Shown: positions 1-8,861 of the stretch, piece after piece
How the letters are laid out: the number at the start of each line of letters is the position of its first letter
Numbering within the stretch: position 1 is the first letter of the stretch
Notes under the pieces: generated by a model
The model's database searches: none
Told to the model about the DNA's origin: nothing
Seen by the model: the letters and a program-made list of their open reading frames with translations, nothing else
Program-made: the position numbers and the translations under genes
Assembly (NCBI GenBank): GCA_963579025.1
Contig: CAUZFZ010000072.1
Location: forward strand, 1 to 46,381
Direction of reading: 5' to 3'
DNA from: CAUZFZ01 sp963579025
GTDB taxonomy: Bacteria > Planctomycetota > Planctomycetia > Planctomycetales > Planctomycetaceae
DNA: 46,381 bases

Positions 1-113
1 AAAGAAAACACTCCAGCATCGAATACCTCAAACCTGCCCAGTTCGAATCTCTCATCAACCAACCAGAATAAGAGAACGCACTGTCCGCAAAAACGTCACC
101 ACCCCACACCATA

Positions 114-267
114 TTCGGCGCAGGTCGCGATGTTCGGCGCGGGTCTCCTGACCCGGCCGCCACGTTGACCGCAGGTCTCCCGAGTTCGTGCATGAACCGT
201 CAATTGTTCGGTCGGCCGGGGAGACCTTCGGTCCGGTCCACGGCGGGGTCGGAGACCCGCACCGAAC
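114..267. repeat. Intergenic nested palindromic repeat with GGTCTCC/GGAGACC motifs
   Basis: The outer arms are near-identical inverted copies. Bases 132-154 read gttcggcgcgggtctcc..., and the reverse complement of 246-267 reads gttcggtgcgggtctcc.... An inner pair, about 169-184 and 218-232, carries ccgcaggtctcccg and its near complement. A partial direct copy of ttcggcgc(a/g)ggtc begins at 114. No gene is seen in 1-291; the short open frame at 165 lies inside the palindrome and looks spurious. The structure resembles a REP or MITE-like intergenic element. Genome-wide copy number cannot be judged from this window. Confidence 0.6.
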
Positions 268-291
268 ACGCGAAACTGCCGACAGTCAGCT

Positions 292-1293
292 TTAATATCC
301 CCCGTTGGCGATCATGGCCTCTCCGAATCGCTGGCCGTCTGGAGTCATCAGACGCAGATAAATCAGCGCGTCTATCTTGGTCGAAATCTGCCTCGCGCTC
401 CCGTCAGCGAAGCCCATGTTGACAACTCCGTCGTGATTCGAACTCGGTGACGGCGATCGGCCGGGCACAAGTCCGGCCTGCACTCCAAACGGCCCGAGAT
501 CGGCTGACTTCAATCCGAGGACGGCCTTCGAATTCGGCGACTGACGGAATCGCAGCCGCCCAATGCCAGCCACGAAAGCGATATCCAGCAACTCGAGCGA
601 GTTCCATTTTCCAGCGTTCAGATTCTCGGTGAGCATTATTGTGTTCGACTGCCCGTCTCCGTTGCCGATGAAATCCAGTGATACACGGAAGGTGGTCGAG
701 TGCTGCCGCCAGAAGACGCCAGTTGCGACCGTGATGCGTTCATCGACGCTTGTGACACTCCCGTCGCCATCCCAATCGAAGTTGCCCGGCGAGTGCGTTC
801 CAAGTTCGGTGACTGCACCGGTCCGCGAATCGTCGGTGAACAGGCCATAGCCGGCGTTGGCGACGTAACTGAGTTCCGCCGCGTTGTTTCCAAACTTCTG
901 GCTATCCTCAGGACAGGTCAGGTCTCTCAAATGCGGCGAGTTGAATGAACCACGTTGCTGAGGTGTCATGTCGTCCCAGGCTCGCCGCACTGCCGCCTGA
1001 TCAAGGTCCGGAAGAAGATCGATCACCCAGTTACGGTCATGCTGGCTAGGTTTCCCGGATATCAGCCACGGCAGTCCGCCATTCTGGCGAGATGCGTAGT
1101 TCCACAGCGCGGTGGTCAACTGCTTGATGTTGTTCTGGCATTCGGCGCGGCGCGCTGGCGTGCGCGCGATGTAGACCCTTGGCGTCAGAAGCGTGAACAG
1201 CGTGACCAGAACCAGGATGGTCACGACGACTTCAATCAGAGTCAGGCCGCGTGTCGCGCGCGACGCTGTTGTTTGACACGGTGTTCTCAGCAT
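292..1293 (-). CDS. DUF1559 prepilin-like secreted protein
   Basis: This is a type II pseudopilin-like protein of 333 residues. After a short basic leader, residues 16-40 hold a prepilin cleavage/methylation motif (GLTLIEVVVTILVLVTLF), with G before the cut, E at +5 and a hydrophobic helix. The body is the DUF1559 domain common in planctomycetes. Near the C-terminus HDGVVNMGFADG matches the H-X9-DG signature of that family. Such proteins are thought to be exported by a pilus or type II secretion-like machine, and their function is unknown. The gene is monocistronic here and shares its upstream region with a divergent decayed gene. The start at 1293 keeps the basic leader in front of the pilin helix. 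Confidence 0.9.
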   Translation of the reverse strand: MLRTPCQTTASRATRGLTLIEVVVTILVLVTLFTLLTPRVYIARTPARRAECQNNIKQLTTALWNYASRQNGGLPWLISGKPSQHDRNWVIDLLPDLDQAAVRRAWDDMTPQQRGSFNSPHLRDLTCPEDSQKFGNNAAELSYVANAGYGLFTDDSRTGAVTELGTHSPGNFDWDGDGSVTSVDERITVATGVFWRQHSTTFRVSLDFIGNGDGQSNTIMLTENLNAGKWNSLELLDIAFVAGIGRLRFRQSPNSKAVLGLKSADLGPFGVQAGLVPGRSPSPSSNHDGVVNMGFADGSARQISTKIDALIYLRLMTPDGQRFGEAMIANGGY

Positions 1294-1355
1294 CGGTCGG
1301 CCCTTTTCCTACTGTGAGTGTCCGCTCTGTTGGAAACGATGGGCGGATCACGCAA

Positions 1356-1420
1356 TCAACAGGAATTTCGTCTACGTGAATTCGTTCTGCGCACGTAGAT
1401 TCTGAGTATCAACCTGTTGA
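1356..1420. repeat. Nested inverted repeat in divergent intergenic region
   Basis: Two perfect 8-bp inverted repeats are nested. The outer arms are TCAACAGG (1356-1363) and CCTGTTGA (1413-1420). The inner arms are TCTACGTG (1371-1378) and CACGTAGA (1392-1399). They sit 63 bp upstream of the DUF1559 start, between it and the decayed plus-strand gene. They could be an operator or a cruciform-forming site controlling the DUF1559 gene. No protein partner can be named. Confidence 0.5.
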
Positions 1421-1440
1421 AGCACGGAAGGCCACTCTCC

Positions 1441-1809
1441 ATGAGTCAGACTCTGCCACCTGATACCACCTCGGAATTGCCCTCGCCTGAGTCCGTGCGG
1501 CGCAGTTCACGGCGCCCCGAGCAGCCTGCCGTACGATTGCGTGAACTGGTCGCTGGTGCTGATGGTCGCGGCTGCCGATGTGACTCTATTTCGCGGAGTG
1601 GGGGCTTTGCCGGACACGCGGCGTTTCTGATTGCCGCTCCGTTGCTGTTGGCAATCGGAACGGCCCGGATGTCGTTGAAGGCGGGGACACTGCCGATTGC
1701 TCTGGTGCTGATCGGCCCGATGCTCGCCGCTCTGGCAGTTCGGTTGGTGTGGTGCGGATCATGGCCGGGCGTAACGTGCGGATTCGTCTTGCTGGTGCCC
1801 AGCCGATAG
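1441..1809 (+). pseudogene. Decayed polytopic membrane protein fragment
   Basis: The open frame from ATG 1441 encodes a polar start, then a low-quality stretch, then two hydrophobic segments (AAPLLLAIGTA and LPIALVLIGPMLAALAVRL). Between about 1541 and 1600 the next frame reads NWSLVLMVAAADVTLFRG, a convincing membrane segment. The frame that gives GGFAGHAAFLIAAPLLLAIG then resumes. The natural protein would therefore need frame changes near 1540 and near 1600. The open frame stops at 1809 after roughly 120 residues, with no continuation found to 2002. It is probably the remnant of a larger multi-pass membrane protein. The family is not certain; a DUF4153/DUF4173-like origin is only a guess. 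Confidence 0.45.
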
Positions 1810-2002
1810 AACCGTTCTATTCAGGCGGTGAGCCGTGAATTTCCACTGAGAAGCCCGGCTGGCCCGGAATGCCTTCTCATCGCCAGGGCATATTCGCCAG
1901 AATCCCGCAACTGACCACACGCCTGCACCGGCAAAACAAGCATCAACTCGCCTCAGGACTTCGAACTCGAACGAGTTGAATCAGCATCAGGGTTGCCGTT
2001 TC

Positions 2003-3268
2003 ATGGGACACAACATCGGTTTCGTTTCGACTCGCTTTGCCGGAACGGATGGCGTCTCGCTGGAAAGCGCCAAGTGGGCTCAGGTCCTGTGGGACTACGA
2101 GCACCGCAGCTTCTGGTTTGCCGGCAAACTCGATCGCGATCCCGCGGTGAGTATGTTCGCACCTGAGGCATGGTTCGGTGACGGAGACATCGCCTACATC
2201 AACCGGCACGTCTACGGGACGCTGACGCGTTCCCCAGACGTCACTCGCCTGATTCACTCGATTTCGGATCACCTGAAGTACCAGCTCTACGATTTCGTCC
2301 GTAAGTTCGAGATCGAAATCCTCGTCGTACAGAACGCCCTGACGATCCCGATGAACATCCCGTTGGGAGTGGCGGTCACGAACTTCGTTGCGGAGACGGG
2401 TTTCCCGACGATCGCTCACCATCACGATTTCTACTGGGAACGAGACCGGTTCGCAGTGAACGCTGTGGGGGATTTTCTCTCGATGGCATTTCCGCCAGAT
2501 CTGCCATCGATTCAACATGTCACGATCAATTCGTTTGCCCAGGAAGAACTCAGTCACCGCTGCGGAGTGTCATCCATTCTCGTTCCGAATGTGCTGGACT
2601 TCGAAGATGAGCCGCCCGAACCTGACGAATATGCGTTGTCACTCCGTGGAGAAATCGGACTGACCGATGACGACATCATGTTCCTGCAGCCGACTCGCGT
2701 GGTCCCGCGCAAAGGCATCGAGCATTCGATAGCACTTGTCGCCCAGTTAAAGGATCCGCGGTGCAAGCTTGTGATCTCGCACGCTTCCGGTGATGAGGGT
2801 CACGAATACTGTGAAGCACTGATCGAGATGGCCGAACACCAGAACGTCGACCTGCGATTCATCGATCAGCGGATCGACGAGGAACGGGGCACGGACGAAA
2901 ACGACCAGCGCATCTACACGCTGGGCGATGCTTACGCCGCCGCGGACTTCATCACCTACCCCAGTATCTACGAGGGATTTGGCAACGCGCTGCTGGAAGG
3001 GTTCTACTACCGCAAGCCGATCCTGGTGAACCGTTATTCAATCTTCATTGCGGACATCGAACCGCGTGAATTCCAAGTCGTCACAATGGACGGCTACCTG
3101 ACACGGGAGACAGTACGGCACGTTCGAAAAGTCATCGACGACGATGAGTATCGCGCCCAGATGGTGGAAAAGAACTACGAGCTGAGCAAAGCCTTCTTCA
3201 GTTACTCAGTCCTGCGCCGGAAGCTGCGAGCGCTGGTCACTAACTTCACAGGCATGGACGATCTGTAA
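2003..3268 (+). CDS. Glycosyltransferase family 4 protein
   Basis: This is a GT-B fold retaining glycosyltransferase of 421 residues. The N-terminal domain opens with GFVSTRFAGTDGVSLESAKW, the usual acceptor-side Rossmann start. The middle has an unusual HHHDFYWERDRF stretch. The C-terminal domain carries the nucleotide-sugar pocket, with PTRVVPRKGIEHSI and the E-x7-E element YPSIYEGFGNALLEGF. An in-frame upstream start at 1976 exists, but ATG 2003 begins directly at the first beta strand and is preferred. The sugar and acceptor are unknown. Because the window also has a glucosylglycerate-type locus, a mannosyl- or glucosyltransferase role on glucosylglycerate is conceivable, but the gene is 20 kb away. 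It is transcribed convergently with the next gene. Confidence 0.85.
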   Translation: MGHNIGFVSTRFAGTDGVSLESAKWAQVLWDYEHRSFWFAGKLDRDPAVSMFAPEAWFGDGDIAYINRHVYGTLTRSPDVTRLIHSISDHLKYQLYDFVRKFEIEILVVQNALTIPMNIPLGVAVTNFVAETGFPTIAHHHDFYWERDRFAVNAVGDFLSMAFPPDLPSIQHVTINSFAQEELSHRCGVSSILVPNVLDFEDEPPEPDEYALSLRGEIGLTDDDIMFLQPTRVVPRKGIEHSIALVAQLKDPRCKLVISHASGDEGHEYCEALIEMAEHQNVDLRFIDQRIDEERGTDENDQRIYTLGDAYAAADFITYPSIYEGFGNALLEGFYYRKPILVNRYSIFIADIEPREFQVVTMDGYLTRETVRHVRKVIDDDEYRAQMVEKNYELSKAFFSYSVLRRKLRALVTNFTGMDDL

Positions 3269-3338
3269 GAACGCCAGCCGCCGTGGACACCGCGCCGCGC
3301 GAGATGAGCCTGCTTCACACTGCTGGCAGTCTTGGGGC

Positions 3339-5249
3339 CTACTCAACGAGCAGGATCGGGTCAAATTCACCCTTGTTCGTGAAGTCGGCAACGACTGTCT
3401 CGTTCTCGGGCTGATACCCGAGCACTGTCCGATACTGGCTCGTGGATTCAAGGGCGCGAAACAGGACGAGATGCTGACTGCCTGCCAGGCAGCGATACGC
3501 GAACGCTCCCGTCCGGTCGATTTCTCCGGCATGGGTGACGGTCAGTGGCCGCCATTCGACGTCAACGTTCCGGCGTGACTTCGACCAGTCAAAGATCACA
3601 GGCGAAAACAGACCGCCCGTTTCCGATGCCTGTCCGACTGCCAGGCAGCTTTGCCCATTCAAGTCGTCCGGTCCGATACGTCCGACCGTTCCAATGCCGG
3701 CATCACAGGGCAAAGCCAGCGGATAGACACGCACGGTCTGTCGCCCTGACTGAAGACGCTGTTCGCGCGTGCCTTCACACGCTTCCAGGTTCACGCCATC
3801 CGCCAGCGGAAGCAGACTGACGAGGTCCAGACGTTTGGCCGGTGAACCCACCAGTACGTCAGCCAACACAGCGAACTGTCGCTTCCGGGACAGCATCACG
3901 TACCGGTCAATGGTTGGTCCGCCTTCAAATTCGATCTGCAGCTCGCAGTAGTCAACGTCCTTGTCGGAATGGAAACACACACACTCCCACATCGCTTCAA
4001 ATTCCACGAGGTCGCCGTCTTCAGCCAGTTCGATGCCCCAGGGGCCACGGAGGATCGACGTACCGTCAACAACCAGCTCCATCGAAACCGATTCGTCGTG
4101 ATGCGCCAGCGTGACCAGACTGGCATCCGTCGACCACGACGTCCTCAGGCAGGCCGTTTCCGCATCATCGGACTGCCACGCCGGATTGTCATTTCGGCCG
4201 GACGATTTGCCCGACGATCCTGTCGCCGCAGTCGATGACGAGGCCAGTTCTTCAATCAGCCGTCCCCAGCGTTTGCGAAAATCGACACCCGACAGTCGCG
4301 CCAGAGTCAGACATACGTCAGCCAGTCCAGACTCCTGTTTCGCAGCTCCTGCCGATCCGCCATCGGGTCGCAGCGTCGCGGCCACACGTGAGAGAAGCCG
4401 TCCGCAGCGAGTGTCGGCCGATCCCTTCCACAGCGGTCGATCGAACAGCTCGGCCACGAGTAACGCATCCGTCCAGAGTCTGACCGCCTGTGGCAGGTTG
4501 AGAAGCAGATCGCCGGCGGGTGACCCATCGCTGTCTGTGGAGTGCAGCAGTTGCAGACTCAGCACCGACCGCGCCATCTTCGCCAGTCGCGGAGCTCCTT
4601 TGATCTCGTCAAACAGCAATCCACACGTCCACGGTGCCAAGCCGCCCTGCAACCAACGTCCATCACGATCGTCGTCAGCCAGGCACTCCTGCCAGTCGTC
4701 CGTATGTGCCGCTCGCTCAAACAAATCTCCCTGCCCAATTGCTCCAGCAAGTGCCGCGCGCCACAGCCGACCGAGCAACTCAGCCGGCAACCGCTCGTGA
4801 TGCAGGATGAGCAGTTCACACGCGGCCAATAGCGACTCGGCGTCCGATTCCAGTTGATGGGCGTGACCAGTCAACCAGTCTTCGAGTTTCTGCACGCAAC
4901 TTTTCGAGACACGCGATTTTCGGCGACGCACCGCGCCGAGCAGATGGCCCAGGCTGTCAGGCTCAGCCCGTTCAATCCATCGGTCCAGTGACGTGAATCG
5001 CAAAGCGCTCTCGGACGACTTCAGGCTGGAAGCTGAAACGGTGGGGCACTGCTGTTTCCAACACAGGCCAATCGTCCGCAGGTCCGGAGTTTCTCCCAGG
5101 TCTCGACTGACTCCCGGCCGCGAACTTCGCCAGTGTACTGCGGCAAGGAACTCCTCATCGGAAGAATGAAGCAAACCGTCACCTGTCGAGCCAAACCGAA
5201 GCTGTTCCGTCATGAATCCCTCACTCGATGCCAATACGTCAGTTTTCAT
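3339..5249 (-). CDS. Conserved protein, heparinase II/III-like C-terminal region (tentative)
   Basis: This is a 636-residue protein with no signal peptide. The N-terminal half is helical and Leu/Arg-rich, like an alpha/alpha toroid. The C-terminal half (about 380-636) is beta-rich, with repeated short strands such as VTLAHHDESVSMELVVDG and FHSDKDVDYCELQIEFEGG. That architecture resembles polysaccharide-lyase-type proteins (heparinase II/III-like), but I see no diagnostic catalytic motif, so function is open. ATG 5249 is used; an alternative ATG at 5213 would remove 12 residues. It lies 54 bp downstream of the G3E GTPase on the same strand and may share its transcript. Confidence 0.7.
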   Translation of the reverse strand: MKTDVLASSEGFMTEQLRFGSTGDGLLHSSDEEFLAAVHWRSSRPGVSRDLGETPDLRTIGLCWKQQCPTVSASSLKSSESALRFTSLDRWIERAEPDSLGHLLGAVRRRKSRVSKSCVQKLEDWLTGHAHQLESDAESLLAACELLILHHERLPAELLGRLWRAALAGAIGQGDLFERAAHTDDWQECLADDDRDGRWLQGGLAPWTCGLLFDEIKGAPRLAKMARSVLSLQLLHSTDSDGSPAGDLLLNLPQAVRLWTDALLVAELFDRPLWKGSADTRCGRLLSRVAATLRPDGGSAGAAKQESGLADVCLTLARLSGVDFRKRWGRLIEELASSSTAATGSSGKSSGRNDNPAWQSDDAETACLRTSWSTDASLVTLAHHDESVSMELVVDGTSILRGPWGIELAEDGDLVEFEAMWECVCFHSDKDVDYCELQIEFEGGPTIDRYVMLSRKRQFAVLADVLVGSPAKRLDLVSLLPLADGVNLEACEGTREQRLQSGRQTVRVYPLALPCDAGIGTVGRIGPDDLNGQSCLAVGQASETGGLFSPVIFDWSKSRRNVDVEWRPLTVTHAGEIDRTGAFAYRCLAGSQHLVLFRALESTSQYRTVLGYQPENETVVADFTNKGEFDPILLVE

Positions 5250-5303
5250 TCGTTCCCAGACTCCAGTCCGGGAACGCGCGGTATGAGAATCCTTGACCAG
5301 GAT

Positions 5304-6416
5304 TCAAACAACCTCGGCCGCATTCACTCGGTGCGTCGGGACGGGGCGTCCCGGGCGAAAACTCTGTGTTTGTCGAAACTCTGCCGTCGCTTCGCACTGG
5401 CTGCACGCAGCCTCAACACACTCACGAACCAGAACTTCAAGACTCTCCGGGTCACACGCCACTCGCGCGTTCACGATGACGTCGACGTTCTGAACCTGGC
5501 AGTTCGATGGAAGCGACAACTCGGGGCCGGTCGTGCTGCTGACGAGATTAGCCACACCGAAGAAGCCCTCCCACAATCCAATCGTCTTCAGATGAGCAGT
5601 CTCGGCCCCGGTCTCAGCCAGCCGATCGCGGATGCGGCTGACGATATCAAGCAGCAGACCATCCAGATCGAACTTAACGGTGCCGGCCACGTGCACGCTG
5701 CTGTTAAGCCAGCCGAGTTCCGCCTCGCCATCGGCATACGTGTCGTAGTCGATATCAAGAACGCGCCGTCCGAAATCGCCATCCTGCGAGAGCAGTTCCG
5801 TGACAGCATCAAACCCGTCACCGGTCTTCGCCGACGCCCGCAGAACAGGAGTATCGGGACAATGCTCGCTGACAAGCGCCGTCAGCTCAGCGGCCTCGTC
5901 ATCCGTCAGCTCGTCGATCCGGTTCAGCAGGATGGCGTCGGCTTCCTCCAGTTGCTTCTTCAGAATGTAAGCGGCTTTGGGAGAAAAACCCGCCCGCTTC
6001 TCATTCCGCAGAACGCGTCCGCCGTGGCTCGGCTTGAGAATGACGATGTAGGGAGCAATCTGAAATGTCGCGTCGTATAGACGCTTAATCGGTTGAATCA
6101 CAGTCGCCACCAGATCGGTGCAACTGCCAACGGGCTCGGCCAGGATGACGTCCGGACGGGCGTCGCCATCGAGCATCTCCATCGTTGACATCAGCTCGTC
6201 GAAGTTGCAGCAGAAGCACGCACCCGCCACTTCGCCGACCTCGAACCCCTGCGACCGCAGCGAGTTGGTGTCGACCAGATCGGTCGCCTGATCGTTGGTC
6301 ACAATTCCGACGCGCTTGCCTTCATCCATGTAATGCCGCGCCAGTCTGCTGAGCGTGGTCGTCTTTCCGGCGCCCAGAAACCCGCCGACCATGATGTACC
6401 GTATGAGATGAGGCAT
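5304..6416 (-). CDS. CobW/G3E-family GTPase, metal chaperone-like
   Basis: This is a 370-residue SIMIBI-class GTPase of the G3E (CobW/HypB/UreG) group, which load or insert metals into partner proteins. The Walker A is GGFLGAGKTT (residues 11-20). Residues 41-42 (ND) follow the second strand. The CxCC-like metal site is CFCC (67-70), equivalent to the C-x-C-C of CobW and ZNG1-type chaperones. A C-terminal alpha/beta region (about 220-350) contains a divergent CobW_C-like domain. It lies just after a small gene on the same strand (18 bp gap). No cobalamin or zinc-regulated gene is adjacent, so the metal and client are unknown. Confidence 0.85.
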   Translation of the reverse strand: MPHLIRYIMVGGFLGAGKTTTLSRLARHYMDEGKRVGIVTNDQATDLVDTNSLRSQGFEVGEVAGACFCCNFDELMSTMEMLDGDARPDVILAEPVGSCTDLVATVIQPIKRLYDATFQIAPYIVILKPSHGGRVLRNEKRAGFSPKAAYILKKQLEEADAILLNRIDELTDDEAAELTALVSEHCPDTPVLRASAKTGDGFDAVTELLSQDGDFGRRVLDIDYDTYADGEAELGWLNSSVHVAGTVKFDLDGLLLDIVSRIRDRLAETGAETAHLKTIGLWEGFFGVANLVSSTTGPELSLPSNCQVQNVDVIVNARVACDPESLEVLVRECVEAACSQCEATAEFRQTQSFRPGRPVPTHRVNAAEVV

Positions 6417-6434
6417 GTTGTTCCCGGTGTAATT

Positions 6435-7046
6435 TCAGAGTTGAACTCGTGGGTCGTCTTCATATGCCGATCCGATCTGGCACAGATGATCAAGCGTCTC
6501 TGCGAACAGGTCATATAGATCGCGGAGCTGATCCACATCCTTGATCACCCCAACGCACGAAAACCGCAATTCATCTACTCCGTCAGGGAAGTGTGCCCCA
6601 AACCAGCCCTCGTCGTCTCGTACCTGCAGGTCGATTCGCGGCTGTCGGTGAATCAGCTCTCGAACTCGTCGATTTGCAAACAACTCGCGGAGCTTCGACT
6701 CGTCATCGCCTTTGATGACGAAGCTGTCATCAAACTGCGGATAGCCAACATTGACATCCTGCATTCCGAACGCACGCCCGAGTCCAGAAAACAGCCCCTC
6801 CCGGTAAACCTGAAATCGAAATCCGTCGGCGTTTACGTAAGGCGCCCGCATTCGCGTGTAGGTCGTGCTGCTCTTGTCGTTTCGGACCGTGTAGGTGTCC
6901 AGCGTCACTGTCCACTCACCGTGATCGAGCAGCACTTTGGAGCCCTTGAAGAACCCGCCTTCAACAAACTGGCCGTCGGTTTCACGACAGAGCTGACGCC
7001 AGATCTCTTCACGACTCGGACCGAATAATGAGCGAAGGAGTCCCAT
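6435..7046 (-). CDS. Conserved hypothetical protein
   Basis: This is a soluble 203-residue protein starting MGLLRSLFGPSREEIWRQL, rich in aromatic and acidic residues. It has no signal peptide, membrane segment or motif I can name. The frame stays open upstream to 7229, but that extension translates the palindromic repeat at 7081-7139, so ATG 7046 is preferred. It lies 18 bp upstream of the G3E GTPase, and the two are probably co-transcribed. It may be an immunity-like or phage-associated fold, but nothing in the sequence shows this. Confidence 0.75.
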   Translation of the reverse strand: MGLLRSLFGPSREEIWRQLCRETDGQFVEGGFFKGSKVLLDHGEWTVTLDTYTVRNDKSSTTYTRMRAPYVNADGFRFQVYREGLFSGLGRAFGMQDVNVGYPQFDDSFVIKGDDESKLRELFANRRVRELIHRQPRIDLQVRDDEGWFGAHFPDGVDELRFSCVGVIKDVDQLRDLYDLFAETLDHLCQIGSAYEDDPRVQL

Positions 7047-7080
7047 GACATTTCCCAAAGCAGCATAGCCGCAACCAAAA

Positions 7081-7139
7081 GTAGGATGGGCACTCTTGCC
7101 CGTCCCGGAATGACGGACGGGCAGGAGTGCCCATCCTAC
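7081..7139. repeat. REP-like perfect hairpin, 25-bp arms
   Basis: The arms are 7081-7105 (gtaggatgggcactcttgcc...) and 7115-7139, with a 9-nt loop (7106-7114). They are complementary at 24 of 25 positions, and the one mismatch would be a G-U pair in RNA. It lies between two same-strand genes. Its sequence translates to WALLPVRHSGTGKSAHP, a phrase I associate with mis-extended planctomycete gene models. It is likely a dispersed palindromic (REP/MITE-like) element. It could also act as a mRNA stability or attenuation structure inside the operon. Confidence 0.8.
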
Positions 7140-7170
7140 GATGCGCGCACGGCGCGCACGACCGCCGACT

Positions 7171-7443
7171 CTAAGGCAGTTCGCCGGTTTGCAAATCCTT
7201 GACCACCTCAGCCAGGACTGTGGGATCACCTGACTTGATCACATGAGCAACGCGGCCCTCTTTGATCTTCAACCGCTCCATGATCTCCTTCGCCTGCACC
7301 CACAGTTTTGCTCGCTTCTTGCCTTCTGCCAGAAACAGGTTGGTCACCAGTTCGCTCAGCTTCTGCTGGTCAATGTCTTCCCGGTTGTCGTAATACCGCT
7401 TGATGATCTTCTGCTGGTGGGACGAGTAATTTCGATCGGCCAT
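7171..7443 (-). CDS. Small conserved hypothetical protein
   Basis: This is a 90-residue, highly charged and mainly helical protein (MADRNYSSHQQKIIKRYYDN at the start). It is rich in Lys and Glu, with a central segment LVTNLFLAEGKKRAKLWVQA. No signal peptide, Cys or known motif is visible. Its coding quality is good and it sits 45 bp downstream of the PQQ-propeller gene on the same strand. Small proteins of this look recur in planctomycete genomes with no assigned role. A helical nucleic-acid-binding or scaffold role is possible but not shown. Confidence 0.8.
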   Translation of the reverse strand: MADRNYSSHQQKIIKRYYDNREDIDQQKLSELVTNLFLAEGKKRAKLWVQAKEIMERLKIKEGRVAHVIKSGDPTVLAEVVKDLQTGELP

Positions 7444-7488
7444 GTGTCTTCCTCGTTATCGGGCAGAAGTCAATCCGTTCCCGGAGCG

Positions 7489-8820
7489 TCAGTCGTTCTC
7501 GATCCGATACAGATGCGTTTCGGTGCGCAGGTAAATCGCCTTCCCGGCCACCGCCGGTGATGCCATAAATCCGCCGTCGAGACTGTTCTCTGCCAGGTGA
7601 CCGTAATCAGTTCCTGGCTTCACAACGGTCGCTTTGCCTTCCTGACTGAAGAAGTACAACCGCCCGTCAGCGAACAGCGGCGAGGCCGAATAGTTGCCTT
7701 CAATCCGCTCCTTCCAGTGCTCGCTGCCGGTCCGAGCGTCCAGGCAAGTGGCGATGCCGTTGTCGCTGATGAAGGTCAACTCGTCGCCAATCAGCAGCAT
7801 GGACGTCTTTCTGGGCAACTGCCCGTCGATGTGCCATGCGATATGCGTATCGGTCACGTCTCCCGTACCGTCATACCGCACGGCCAGCAGGCGAGGACGC
7901 ATAAAGCTGGTCGAGATGAACGTCATCCCGTGCCCGAAAATCGGACGCGGTACGGTCGAGAATCCGAGCATGCCGTAAGCGGCCTTCCAGATTTCATCGC
8001 CAGTGGCCGGGTCGTAGGCGTACACCCAGTCCGCTCCAGGAATAACCACCTGTGGTCGACCATCATGTTCGACGACGGCGGGTGTTGAATACGTCTTGCG
8101 AAACTCTGCCTTCTCGGGCATCGCGCCGGATCGTTTCGTCGTCCAGGCCGTCTCACCCGATTGCTTGTCCAGAGCCGCGACATACTGAGTATCAATACCG
8201 TCGAAATTCAGAATCAATACGTTGTTCCACAAGGCCGGAGATGCGCCTGGTCCGTTCTGGTGGTCGACATGATGTTCCGTGTTCGTCCACAACACCTTGC
8301 CTGACTCAACGTCGAGACACGCTGTGCCGTATGCCCCGAAGTGGCAGTACAGGCGCCCCTGTTCAATAACAGGAGTGGGTGACGCATAGCTGTTAAGTGA
8401 ATGGACTGGCTCCGGCTTGTCGACGGCGATCACCTCGATACTACGTTCGACTTTCCCGGATTCACGATTCACGCACATGGCTTGCAATGACAGTCCGCCG
8501 ACAATCTTCAACCCACCGGGGTTCTTGAGTTTCGACAGTCGAAGCTTCTGTTCTTCTTTGGATAACTCAACGGGAACGGCGGTGGTCAGCCAGATCTGGT
8601 CGCCGGAGATCACTGGAGATGAATGCCCATCGCCGGGAATCGTTACCTTCCAGCGCACATGCTCGGTCTCGCTCCAGGTCAACGGCAGACCAGTTGCCGT
8701 GGAGTGTCCATTCGCGTCAGGTCCGCGAAACTGGGGCCACTCGTCTGCAGCCGACAGTAGATCGGTGCGACCAACACACAGGCCCGCGACGAGCGATACC
8801 GCAACAATGTGAGTTCTCAA
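7489..8820 (-). CDS. Secreted PQQ-like beta-propeller repeat protein
   Basis: This is a 443-residue exported protein. Residues 1-25 form a signal peptide (MRTHIVAVSLVAGLCVGRTD..., cut near LSAAD). The mature part starts with DEWPQFRGPDANGHS, the typical opening of planctomycete outer-membrane-assembly or PQQ-like propellers. Blades recur as SPVISGDQIWLTT, LYCHFGAYGTACLDVESGKVLW, VYAYDPATGDEIWK and ATCLDARTGSEHWK, each with the A-x-D-x-x-TG-x-x-x-W signature. No quinoprotein dehydrogenase active-site motif is evident, so it may be a scaffold rather than an enzyme. It follows the phosphoglycerate mutase gene by 41 bp on the same strand. Confidence 0.9.
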   Translation of the reverse strand: MRTHIVAVSLVAGLCVGRTDLLSAADEWPQFRGPDANGHSTATGLPLTWSETEHVRWKVTIPGDGHSSPVISGDQIWLTTAVPVELSKEEQKLRLSKLKNPGGLKIVGGLSLQAMCVNRESGKVERSIEVIAVDKPEPVHSLNSYASPTPVIEQGRLYCHFGAYGTACLDVESGKVLWTNTEHHVDHQNGPGASPALWNNVLILNFDGIDTQYVAALDKQSGETAWTTKRSGAMPEKAEFRKTYSTPAVVEHDGRPQVVIPGADWVYAYDPATGDEIWKAAYGMLGFSTVPRPIFGHGMTFISTSFMRPRLLAVRYDGTGDVTDTHIAWHIDGQLPRKTSMLLIGDELTFISDNGIATCLDARTGSEHWKERIEGNYSASPLFADGRLYFFSQEGKATVVKPGTDYGHLAENSLDGGFMASPAVAGKAIYLRTETHLYRIEND

Positions 8821-8861
8821 AGTGACTCTCCCCTTCGATCACAGCTTCGTGTTCGTCCGGT

